Shown here piece by piece: positions 22,721-35,300 of a stretch of DNA of 64,000 nt. The notes below the pieces were generated by a model. That model searched no databases, had not been told where the DNA came from, and saw only the letters and a list, made by a program, of their open reading frames with translations. Source of the stretch: Lycium barbarum (lineage: Eukaryota > Streptophyta > Magnoliopsida > Solanales > Solanaceae). The position numbers and the translations under genes were made by a program. The DNA is taken from contig NC_083345.1 of NCBI RefSeq assembly GCF_019175385.1, forward strand, positions 10,765,205 through 10,829,204, written 5' to 3'. The first letter of the stretch is position 1. Each line of letters opens with the position of its first letter.

Positions 22721-23328
22721 GACAATTGTGCAAATAAAACAAAAACTAAAGGTTATTATGGGCATTTTAAAAAATCTTCTCTCTCTCCATAGACACATTC
22801 ATGTTGTGGATTCTCTCTGCATTTTGACGTGAACAGAAGTAACCAACCAAGAAACCTCAAAAACAAAATTCCTGAACAACACATAGGCCAACATTATACA
22901 ACAAATATTGTCATTCTGAAGAGAAAAACAAACATTTTTCATAGGAAAGGAAAGGAAAGGATTTGCAAAGGGGGATTGTTTTCTTTCCTTTTCATTCATA
23001 GGAAGAAAGAAAGAAAACAAAAAACAAAATATAGGGTGATTGATTTCAAAATATATATATACCCCTTATTACCTATTATATTTTTCTTTCCCATTTTCAT
23101 TTCTAAACCCTTTCCCTTCACATTTTCTTTATTTTTTTGGTTACACATTGTGGAGAAGCAAAGAGAAGACAAAAGGCCACCCTTTTAAAGGCATATTGTT
23201 GTTTATTACATAATGAAGCGCATTATGGGTATCTTTCAGAAAAAAATATCAATGGTTTTTATGGGGTTGTGGATTTGAAGGGAAAAAAATTTGGAGTCTT
23301 GATTGGTCTCCATTGTGTTTATTGAGAA
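22721..23328 (+). promoter_or_regulatory. Probable promoter and 5' leader of the myosin gene
   Basis: This sequence lies between the SINE and the myosin start codon. It has purine-rich stretches (GGAAAGGAAAGGA at 22948; GAAAGAAAGAAAACAAAAAAC at about 23004) and a TATA-like ATATATATATACCCC at about 23051. A leader starting about 23.1 kb is plausible, but the transcription start is not defined by sequence alone. Confidence 0.4.
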
Positions 23329-26300
23329 ATGGTATGGCATTCTTGCTTTTTTTATATTGAAGAATTTCTTTAGTTTGCATGTTGGGGTTTGCTTAAAGTT
23401 TTGAGCTTTTCTTCAAATAGTTGACAGCTTTAGGTTATTTTGATTCTATTTTCAATTGCATGAATATTGTTTTCTCTTGAAGGAGTAATGAAAGGTGGCG
23501 TGTGTTTAAGCTAAATCATATTGTTCTAGTGAAGGGTTTTAATTGATTGCTTCTTGGTAACAAACAGTTGAGATATAATTAAGTGCATGAAGTATATTCT
23601 ATCTAATAGCTTAAGCTTTTATATGAGATGGTTACATAACTCAACATGGTGCGATTCTCGTCTCCACGCATTATCAAGAAGAATTTCTACGTGCTTCGTT
23701 CATGAACAACTTAAGCTTAAGCTTTTGGATACGATGGTCACACAGTTTGTGCTATTATCTAATCTGATGCATTTTCAAGGAATATAGGATATTATTTTTC
23801 AGAGGTTTCATTGCTCATAATTTGTTTTTAAGTTTAAAATTCACTTTCAACTGTTAAATGTTGCATACTACACCTCCAAGTTAGGGGTGTTTGGAAGATT
23901 AAAGCAGAAATCCCTGAAGCTTCTATCTGGGTACAAACTTAGAAATAAGTTTGTTTGTTTGGGTGTTCAAGATCTCCCTATCTGAGAGTCAAATTGGCAC
24001 ATTCAAGAGTTAAATAAGTAGACGAATTTAGATTTCATGTGTAAAATATCTATTCACCTCTTATTCTTCTTTTCTTTTCTGATCCTATCTAATGTTCTTT
24101 TTGCTTATAAAATCTCCTCTCTGGTATATACAAACTTTCAATGTGCATCGTTGTTTTTAAGGAAAAGATGATTTTATATTGCTGTGTCTGAGACTTCCGC
24201 AATTCTAATTGTCTGCAGAGTGTTTCTGCCAGTGTTGTGGTTGGATCTCATGTATGGGTTGAGGATCCTGAGGTAGCTTGGCTAGATGGGGTAGTTGTTG
24301 AAGTCAATGGCGAAGAGATCACAGTTGACTGCACCTCAGGGAAGACAGTAAGTTTTGCACTAACATAGGCCTTTATTGGGTTACTATTGTTTATAATTCG
24401 AAGTTCCTTTTTCTTTGGCTTTTAAGCTTTAACATTCTGTTTTTGCTGCATTATGTTCGATCCACATCCTTGGTGCCTGTGGCGAATACTTAAATGATAA
24501 TGTAATTATGTCTTGTTGTTTCCCGCATACATTCTTCCTATGCGCATAACCTCTAGCTTTCTTTTTGCATATAGCAGCCAAAACTACTAAATAATTATGA
24601 ATTTAGCAGATGCCTTGGTGTTTTGTGTTGTATGGTCTGGTCGTAATTGTGTAAATATTTGTTGAATCTTCATCTTCACTTTTGCCTTCCCCGTTCCTTT
24701 TCTGGGGAGAATAAATAGCGTCGTGCAACAGCACATAAACTACTGATTGCAGTCAATTTTTTGATCTCAGAAAAAAAAAAAAAAATTGGCCGCAGCAGGC
24801 AGTATTATTGACAAGATTATATAGCGTTATACCGAGTAAAGTCTATTTACTATATTGTTTGTATAGCTCACTGTGGTCTCTGAGTCAGGTATCGCTTTTT
24901 GGAAAAGTTTATAATTAGCGTTTATGAGTTAAAAATAGTGTCCTTTTCTAGTGTTTGCAGCATTCTTGCTAGCGAACTCTGGATGATATCACTTTTTGAA
25001 AAACACATTGACAGGATTACGTCATTCATTTTTGCTGGTATCTGAATGTGATTGACAAATCTCCCTGAATTCCGTTCTAGGTTACAGCCAATCTATCCAA
25101 TGTGTACGCAAAAGATACTGACGCGCCTTCTTGTGGCGTGGATGATATGACAAAACTATCTTATCTGCATGAACCAGGAGTTTTGCAGAATTTGAGAAGT
25201 CGATATGACATGAATGAAATTTATGTAAGCACTTTCGGCATGATTATTATGCATTTTTTTGTCAAATATATTTCTGTTTATCATTCGATGATTTTTAGGC
25301 ATTAAGGGGCTGTTTGATTCATGCTAGTTATGCGGAGACTATAATGTAGTACTCCCTCCATCCCAATTTATGTGACACTTTTCGCTTTTCCAGAATCAAT
25401 TGACTAAATTTTGAAGCTAAATTGGACTAGATTAACTCAATATTTTAAGAATAAAATTTATATATATGAAAACTACATGAAAAGTACTATAAGTTGTAAC
25501 TTTTCTGATTTCTCATATCAATTTGGTGAAAAAACACATCTTAAAATGTTGTTCAAAGTTCATACAGTTTGAATCTCGGGAAGCGAAAAGTGTCACATAA
25601 ATTGGGACATAAGGAGTAATTGTTTATGCAGTGATTAATAATGAAAGGATTGATGTATAGTGAATAATTATGTAGGGATCATGCAGTAAATAATAATGCA
25701 GGGAACGCTATGTAGAGATTGCCTTATAACATTGGGGGTTTGGGCGTGGTTGTGGGGTAACATTAAGTAAATTAAGAATAGGATTATAGGAATGGTTCTG
25801 GCTCTGCTACCATGGCACGTTGTTCGGGCCTAACTCAACCTCTAAAACTAGCTTAATAGTGGCGGAGCCACATGCATCCAAGGGGTGTCAACCGACACCC
25901 CTTCGCGGAAAAATTACACTGTGTAAATACATAAAAAGAACTTTTTTATGTATATATACTATGTGTTGAACCCCCTTAATTTCTTCGTATATTTACTTAT
26001 TCATATTTTGACACTCCTTAATAAATTTCTAGTTCCGCCATTGGCTTGCTACCTCATGAGGTTAAGATTGCCTAATATCATATAAGGAGACATCAAGAAA
26101 AGTACTCTCAGTGCTGCATTGCTAACACACGTACTTTTATTCCATATTCTATCCTGTATAAAATAATACATAAGTTTCCGTATAACTTAATGCGGGTATT
26201 ATTAATACCGCAAACCAAATGCAACATTAATTATGAAGGGATAATACAACCAACCACATAAGAATCCGGGGAAAGCTCCATATCAAAAGAAGCTTGACCG

Positions 26301-29300
26301 GTAGCGGTAGGGAGAGAGAAGTTTGGGATATCTTCTGAGTTTGGGGAAAAAATTCTTATTCCTTTCCTCTACAGAGAAACCTTTCTTCCAAGTTGCATTA
26401 ATCATCCGGAGAATATTAGTCTAGGCAATCCAAACAAAAACTTTATTGTTTTATGCAAGATTTTATGTTGAGATTATTTTTACTAATCCTTTCAAACAAA
26501 CAACCCTGGAAGTTTTTTTTTTCTTTTTCATATCTTGAATAAACTGGTTGTGAAAGCTAACATGTGATTGGATGCATTCAGACTTACACGGGGAGCATCT
26601 TGATTGCCGTGAACCCATTCAAGCGGCTACCCCAATTATATGCTAAAAGTGTGATGGAACAGTACAAAGGAATTGCACTTGGGGAGCTTCCTCCTCATCC
26701 TTTTGCTATTGCTGATGCTGCTTACAGGCAAGATTCATGTTTTTCGAGTGGCTGTCAAAGTATTAACTTACTATATGATCGTTAACATTGTGCTTCTAAA
26801 TGCAGGCAGATGATTCATGAGGGGATAAGCCAGTCAATTTTGGTAAGTGGAGAGAGTGGAGCTGGCAAGACAGAAAGCACAAAAATGCTTATGCAATATC
26901 TTGCATATATGGGAGGGCGAGCTGCAGCTGAGGGAAGGAGTGTAGAGCAGCAAGTCCTTGAGGTATGGCTAACTTTTGGTAAATTGTCTCAGCTTGTCTT
27001 TGTTTCGATCAAACTCAGCTATTGGAATCTTGAGACAGTCACTTTCTTTTCAAGATTGACTTTATAAAATCTGTTCAAAGATTACCTCAAAACATTCTGG
27101 ATATATGTATATACATATTTAACTTTTTCTTTCTTCAGTCAAATCCAGTTTTAGAAGCCTTCGGTAATGCTAAGACAGTCAGAAACAACAACTCAAGGTG
27201 AGGAGACTAGAAATTCAGATGCTTATTCCTCATCATATTCTACATTCCATTTAACTGATAAATTTTGCTGCACCAACATGTATTTTGGCAGTCGTTTTGG
27301 TAAGTTTGTGGAGCTCCAGTTTGATAAAAGGGGGAGGATCTCCGGTGCTGCGATCAGAACATATCTGCTGGAACGATCCCGTGTTTGTCAAGTTTCTGAT
27401 CCTGAGAGAAATTATCACTGCTTCTATTTGCTTTGTGCTGCACCACCTCAGGTGATTTTACTGTCCCTTTTTGTTTGCAAATGTTTTCTTCTACAAGTTG
27501 GGGAGCACTTTACCTCTATTAGGATTTAGATCGTACCTGATGCTTGCCCTCCGGATGCAATTTGTCTATTTTCTAATTAAGCAAAAGGAATATGTTAACA
27601 AAGCAAAGAGAAGGTTCTTCTTTATTTAATTTTTATTTTTATTTTTCGTTATTGTTGAATAATTACAAGGTAAGCAACATGGAAACATCCTCTTGCAATA
27701 ATACAAGGTAAAGTTGTGTACAATAGACCTAACGTGACCTGGCCTTTCGCAGAACATTGTGCATTGCGGGATCTTAGTGCACCTGCCCTTTTTATTAAAA
27801 AATTAAATGACAGTTAATGGTGTAAGTACCGTCCAATTCTTATCTATTGATTTAAAAAGAATATAGAAATAGAAAGGTGTCTTTGGAAAGTTTCCTTTGT
27901 CCCTTTTTCACACCAAAAAACAGAAACGCCTCTGAAGAGAATTGTAATAAGCCAGTAGATATTACTGAGCATGGCCGCAGAAGCCGTAGCTGTAGGTGCA
28001 ATGGTCTAGTTTTTCAATTTAAGCACTAGTTGTTGATGCCACTACTACCATTATGACCAGAGAATATTCTTGTCTGAACATATTCCACAGCAAGATGTTG
28101 CAGAGCTAATTAAATAAATAAATGTGACTCCTCTTTAACCATATAAGCATTTAGATGAGCTGTCACATATTTCAATAGTTTAGAATCATGCAATGTTGTT
28201 CTAAGTTGGAGCTACTTGTTTTCTTTCCTTCTCTTTTCTTGCAGGATGTTGAAAAATATAAAGTAGGGAACCCAAGGACATTTCACTATCTGAACCAATC
28301 AAATTTTTTTGAACTATCTGGAGTGGATGAGTCAGAGGAATACCTGGCAACGAGGAGGGCCATGGATATTGTTGGGATCAGTCACGATGAGCAGGTATTA
28401 GCATCATTACATTCTTCGATACATGGGTTACTTCATGAGAATCTCTAGTTTTAATATTCAACTGCAGGATGCTATTTTTAGAGTAGTGGCTGCAATTCTT
28501 CACTTGGGGAACATTGAATTTGCAAAGGGAACAGAAACTGATGCTTCAGAACCTAAGGATGATAAGTCTCGGTTCCATCTAAAGATTGCAGCTGAACTAT
28601 TCATGTAAGTGGTTTCTTCTATTTATATTCTCCAGATACCCTCGTGTTCTTAACTTAAATTCATTTTGGTGAAATCTTTTTTAGGTGTGATGAGAAGTCC
28701 CTTGAGGACTCCATGTGCAAACGTGTCATGGTAACTCGTGATGAGACCATTACAAAGTCCCTTGATCCAGAAGCTGCAGCTCTAAGTAGAGATGCTTTAG
28801 CCAAGATAGTCTACTCAAGATTGTTTGATTGGTTAGTTGAGTTCAGAATGATTAAATCTTATTGCTTGTTTAGTTGTTCCAAATATAATTGACCCAAGAC
28901 AGATGTTGTTTTATTGTTCAGGATAGTGAACAAGATCAATAACTCTATTGGCCAAGATCCTGATTCATCTTTATCAATTGGTGTTCTAGATATTTATGGA
29001 TTTGAGAGTTTCAAGACAAACAGGTGCTTAACTGGTATGCTTTTGTTTTCATCATTCACATAGGTTAAGTTCTTAACTTCTTGCAGAGTTCTGGATGAAA
29101 GTTCTGTTCTGCCAATGTGGATTTTTTGGAATTGAATGTTCATTATCCTCTCTGATCCAACTTAACCATAATTTATTTTCTCTTTTCAACATCTGTCTGT
29201 TTGACCGGATTTATCTTGGATATGGTTTACCGTTCCTGCTATAGTTATTGCTGCCTATACACACATTCTTCTTCTTAAAGCACTTTTGGTGTTGGGTTCA

Positions 29301-32300
29301 CATTTAGATGAATAGCCTTGTTTGTTTCCCTGCTAGTTTCTTAATTTTTTTTTTTTTTTGATGCTCTCTCCTTTGTTATGATTATTGATTTCTTCAATGC
29401 AGTTTTGAGCAATTCTGCATTAATTTGACCAACGAAAAACTGCAGCAACATTTCAACCAGGTTTGTGTAGTGATTCATTTGACAGTCTCATAGCTGAGAA
29501 ATGTTAATAGTCTAAAACCTTTTGTTTTTCCCTTTTCCAGCATGTTTTCAAGATGGAGCAAGAAGAGTATACCAAAGAGGAAATTGACTGGAGTTACATA
29601 GATTTCATTGATAACCAAGATATCCTTGATCTTATAGAAAAGGTGATGTAGATCATGAATATATTTTATCACCATCTTTTACTTTTGATGACTGCCTAGA
29701 AAATGTATAGAGAAGAAATTATTGCAAGAAAATGGGACAAGACCAAATACAAAGGTATAGAGATGAGGAGTTCTATAAAGTAGATCTTTCTACCAAATAT
29801 ATTTAATCATCAGTGCATGACGAATTATCTTATGTGGATTAGCTTACTATTTGTTTCACTTCTTTCTTCCACAGATATTCTGGTAAAAAAGGAAAACAAA
29901 ATATGCCCTTTTGTCATCACTTATTTCTGTTTTGTCATAGGTTTTAAATTTTATTGATATTTTTTGGTTCCATTTTACAATGTTTATGTTCTGAATACTT
30001 TGTTTCCTTCAGAAACCTGGCGGGATCATTGCTCTTCTTGACGAGGCTTGGTATGCAGACATTTCAAATCTTTAATTTACTCTAATTTTTCTTTCTTTTG
30101 GTATAACTGTCAAAAGCCTCACTGGTTGTGGTTTTGACTACTCTTTGTGGCTCTTCTGCCCAGTATGTTCCCAAGATCAACACATGAGACCTTTGCAGAA
30201 AAGCTATATCAGACTTTTAAAGATCATAAGCGGTTCAGCAAGCCAAAGTTGTCCCGGACTGATTTTACTATTTGCCACTATGCTGGTGATGTATGTAGGA
30301 AAAGTAGTTCCTAATGACATGATGCAATTTTTGCCAAGAAAAACAAGTGTTGCTCAATATTTTTTTTTTTTGATTTTTTTCGTGTCAGGTCACGTACCAA
30401 ACCGAGTTCTTTTTGGATAAGAACAAGGATTATGTAGTTCCAGAGCACCAAGCAACACTTATTGCTTCAAGGTGCCACTTTGTCGCTGGCTTGTTTCCAC
30501 CTTTACCTGAAGATTCTTCTAAACAGACCAAGTTTTCCTCAATTGGCGCTCGATTTAAAGTATGTTTTTCTTCTTGCCTTTGATCGACCTTTTTTTGATC
30601 ATTGCTTCATCATGCCTCTGAAATATCTTACCCTTTACCTGATATAGCAACAATTGCAATCATTGCTTGAGACACTTAATGCCACAGAGCCTCATTATGT
30701 TCGTTGCGTGAAGCCAAATAATCTCTTGAAGCCAGAAATTTTTGAGAATCAAAATGTACTCCAGCAGCTTCGTTGTGGGGTAAGCTTTAATAACCTTTAT
30801 CTATTACAAACTATATAGTCTCAGCAAACCTGGCTACTTTACAACTAAATCTTTTTCTAGGGAGTTCTGGAGGCTATTCGGATCAGTTGTGCTGGCTATC
30901 CTACTCGGAAGCCATTTGATGAATTCTTAAGTCGGTTTAAGGTCCTTGCTCCTGAAGTTTTAAACGGAAGGTATTATTTGCATTAGACATTTTCAAGGTC
31001 TCTATCCATTTTTTTTTCTTTGGTCTGTCAACATCGAGAAATTTGTGTCGTCATGTTTTCTTTCACATTCCTTTTCTCATGATAGTCTTCTCATTGATAG
31101 TATTGACGAGGTTGCTGCTTGTGGGAGACTTTTAGAGAAAGCTCACCTCAAAGGTTATCAGGTACTGGTTGGTGTTCTTCTGGTAGTGGTTAATCATAAG
31201 GGGTAAAATCATTAAGAATTTTCTATTAAAGAGAGATTATGTTTGTGTACTGAATATTGCAGCAATAAATCAAGAAACAATCAGTAAATCATCTCCCTAT
31301 TCTCCTTTCCTTTAGGAAAGAAATTCCAAATGAATTACCTACCTAAAATAATATAGAATTTCTCTAATCTAGAAAACAAATAAAATCCAGACTCCTAGTC
31401 TAGAAACAGTTTATTAGTCCAAAATTTTGGATTTTTGAGATCCTTTCCAGAATTAAGACAATTCAAAATCATGCTTATTCCTTCTGCTCTGAAAGTTCAG
31501 TGCCTTTTTCTTTTATATTGTAGTATTTGGTCATTTAGTTGCTGAAATTTAGCTGAGGAACATTGTTGAGAATCTTGTGCGAAACCTGTGAACTAGGTTA
31601 CTTACTTTCTTGTTACATCAGATCTTCGAATTTATTACATTGTTCAAATTTGTATCATCCGGTTGTATGATTCTTTCTGTTGAAGTTTATAAAATTTGTA
31701 CATGCCAGTTGACACTTGACACATCTATCTGATATTACATAATTGCAGGTTGGTAAAACAAAAGTGTTTCTTAGAGCTGGTCAAATGGCAGAATTAGACA
31801 CTCGCCGAAATGAGGTCCTTGGCAGGTCTGCTAGCAAAATCCAGGGAAAAGTTCGCACATATTTCGCTCGCAAAAAATTTGTGTTGTTACGAGTTTCAGC
31901 AATCCAAATCCAAGCTGTTTGTAGGGGTACGGTAACCTGTTTGATTTCTATATATAATTTATATGACCACATGCCAATAAAAAGCTAGATCCGCAGTGGA
32001 TACATCCTGGCCCTATACACGCCGTCTGTCACACTGTGGGAATTGGTTTCCTTAAATTCAATATGTGATTTTTTTTTTCATTTTTGGCCTGTTGACCGAA
32101 AATAATTACGTGCGCTAGCCAAAATATACAAAACCTATACACTGATTATGTTATTATATGTAAATTATCTGCATATTTTATGTATACAATATGTATATTT
32201 ATAGTTAATATACAAAACATATGTATTTTCTAGCTATTATTTTTTGAGTGGTCCAAAAATGTAATTATCTCCTTCAATAATGCCTCTAATGGTTCACTTA

Positions 32301-35300
32301 TGCAATAGAAAAATGTGTAATAACTGTTTTATGATACCTATCAGGCCAGCTTGAACGGGCTCTCTATGAGCGCATGAGGAGGGAAGCTGCCTGTCTGAGG
32401 ATCCAAAAAGATGCACGCAAGTACATTGCAAGGAAATCTTATGGATTGCTGTGTTTTTCAGCTGTTTCCATTCAAGCAGGATTGCGTGGTATGGCTGCTC
32501 GAAACGAGCTTCAATTCAGAAAGCAAAAAAATGCAGCTACCTTTATCCAGGTAAATGAAGGACTGTCTACTGGATTTTCTGAAACTCACATGCTATTTTA
32601 CATGTTTTGAATGACACTTAGGTTTGCTGTAATTTTCTTACCTTGAATCTGTTGATTATAGCGTTATTTGCGGAGATACTTGAAACGCCGGCATTATAGG
32701 AGGATGAAGAAAGCAGTAGTTGTGCTACAATGTTCCTGGAGAGCTAAAATGGCCCGTAAAGAACTACGGAAGCTAAAGATGGTAAGAACTTCTCTTTCTG
32801 TTGGGGCATTATTGATTACAAAATTTCATGATAGGGATCCTTGGAGCAATGGTAAAGTTGTCTCTGTGTGGACCTATAGGTCATGGGTTCGAGCCGTGGA
32901 AGCAGCCCCTAATGCTTGCATTAGGGTAGGCTGTCTGCATCACACCCTTGGGGTGCGGCCCTTCCCCGGATCCTGCTAACGTGGGATGCTTTGTGCACTG
33001 GGTTGCCCTTTAAGATTATATGTACGACATGCTAGTTTGTTGTGCCCTTGATCTGTGTAAATTGTATTTGTCATTTTTCTCCCAGTTTTCAGTTACGACA
33101 GATCAACAACTAGTTCTGAATCATTCAGTGAAAAGATCGCGAACGTGTCAATGTTAAACAAATGAATATTCATACCTTGTGCTTGAATTGATGAATGCAG
33201 GTGCAGATTTATTTGTTCAACTGTTATCTTGCCAAAAGTCTCTCTTCAGGCATTTTCCTCCTTTAAATTGATTTTAGAGTCTTTGACCCCTGATTTGAAA
33301 TGAAACGAAATTCATGGATACTGTATGAGATTTTCCTCGTATAGAACTTGCAAATCTATATCTGCCATTGTTGGGATCGGGATTTCACGTGCTGGAGTTC
33401 AAAACCTTAATAAATGCGCTAAATATCTTTATTTCTTTTCTGCTTCAGGCAGCGAAAGAAACTGGAGCTCTCCAAGAAGCCAAAAGCAAGCTGGAAAAGG
33501 AAGTTGAAGAGCTGACCCAGAGACTAGAGGCGGAGAAGCGCATGAGGGTAAATATTTTTCTTTAAACTTTCAAGGTGGCTACCAGTATTAGAATTGGTAA
33601 TTAGGTTCTAACAGGCTCATTAACTATAATGTCGTCCCTTCCACTCAGTTTACAGAAAATGAGTTCATCTCATATTTTCGTTGCTTTCTAGTTGGAATTT
33701 ATTAATTTAACAACTAAACCTCAATGTGAAAGTAGTTGGGCTCGGTTGTTTGGATCCTATATGTCCATTCTTCTCTAGTTGGAGTTTATATAGCTCAAAT
33801 ATTTGATGCACATTATGTTGGAAATGTGCATGTCTTATAATTTCAAAGTGTTTATTGTTGGACTTGGGAGTTGGACCAAGATAAAGCAAGCATTGAAAAT
33901 AAACAGAAAACATAATGTGATTCTATTTTGTATTAGCATTTTGCTTCTACACTAGTAATTGACAGATACTATATTATATAGGATAATCTGGAGGAAGCTA
34001 AAAGCCAGGAAACAATAAAATTACAGTCTGCATTGGAAGAGATGAGGCTTCAGCTTCAAGAAACTAAAGAGTTGCTCAAGAAGGAATGTGAGGCTGCCAC
34101 AAAGGTCGTGGAACAAGGATCTGTTACACAAGAGGTCCAGGTTAAAGATCAGGGGCTGCTCACGAAGGAACATTCGGCTGCCACAAAGGTCGTGGAACAA
34201 GGATCTGTTATACAAGAGGTCAAAGTTATAGATCAGGTGCAGGTCAACAAGCTTACAGCAGAAAATGAGCAGCTTAAGGTTAGGATGTGACATTAACTGC
34301 ATCGTACTACTTCATGGATATTGGATACTCTATTGGGATAATTACATTTTTGGACTTCTCAAAAGAATAATAGTGAGTAAATGCATAGGTTTTGTATATT
34401 AAGTATATTTATACATATAATATACGTACATCTACATAAATATACATAATCAGGGTATAGGTTTTGTATATTTTGGCTAGCACCCATAATTAACTTCGGC
34501 CGACGGGCCAAAAATGAAAAAACTCTACTCTATTTGAAGTTCAATAAGTACATGAAGTAATCCTGAAGGGAAAAGTTTTTCGCTGTTTCAAATTTATTCT
34601 TTATCCACTGTTTTCTTGCTCAACATTATATCTATGGTTACAGCTTCTGATGCATAATTTTCATAATTCAGTTGTCAAACTGGCTTTTAATGTCTTTTCA
34701 AATATGTTGCAGGTTCTTGTTAACTCATTGGAAAAGGAAATTGATGAAAAAGACAAAAAATATAAGGAGACAGCCAGAGTAAGTGAGGAGCGACTGAAGC
34801 AAGTTCTGGAGGCCGAGTCTAAGATAACTCAGCTGAAGGATGCCATGCAAAGGTAAGGAAATTGTACATATGTCACTTTGTTTGTTCGAAACCGGCTTTA
34901 CTTATTTGTTCTACCTTAATATGGTTTAGTATTAATCTGGAATCTGGATTATCCATCATAGTTTGTCTAAAGCTGAAAGTCCAGCTGGATTTTATCCTTG
35001 GTTGATTTATAGACGGTCTAAGTTTAATATTGTAAGTACATTATTTATCTTCCAACACTATTTTGTGCACTACCTATTAAGAAACGGACCTATGGTCTAG
35101 CTCAACCCCAAAAGCTAGCTCAAGAGATGAGGATTGTCAAGACCATATAAAGAGACCAAAATGGCCCTTCACCGATGTGGGACTCAACACTGCACGTCCA
35201 GGACTAGACATCTAGAGAGTGGACAATATAAGATGGGGGCTCCAACATCTGGTAAACGATGAATTGGATGGCCTTGGCTCTGATACCATGATAGGAAAAT

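Larger units (their letters stand above)
23329..31926 (+). other. Myosin N-terminal and motor domain, exons 1-20
   Basis: Exons: 23329-23331, 24219-24347, 25081-25224, 26582-26727, 26806-26962, 27139-27197, 27292-27451, 28245-28394, 28468-28604, 28685-28831, 28922-29023, 29403-29460, 29541-29642, 30013-30050, 30164-30290, 30389-30559, 30648-30779, 30861-30970, 31086-31161, 31749-31926. The start [18 protein letters not shown] is the SH3-like beta barrel. The P-loop GESGAGKT is encoded at 26849-26872. Switch I ([16 protein letters not shown]) is split between exons 6 and 7. Switch II (LDIYGFESF) is in exon 11. The converter ([17 protein letters not shown]) opens exon 20. All ATPase motifs are intact, so an active motor is expected. 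Confidence 0.95.

Noticed and set aside
27167..27529. Open frames running through myosin exons 6-7 as a separate gene
   Set aside because: They read through introns; the conserved myosin sequence with GT-AG joins explains the coding signal.
32834..33012. Possible tRNA gene (A/B-box-like motifs)
   Set aside because: The sequence matches the AU SINE layout throughout, including its 3' body, and no complete cloverleaf with anticodon arm can be drawn.
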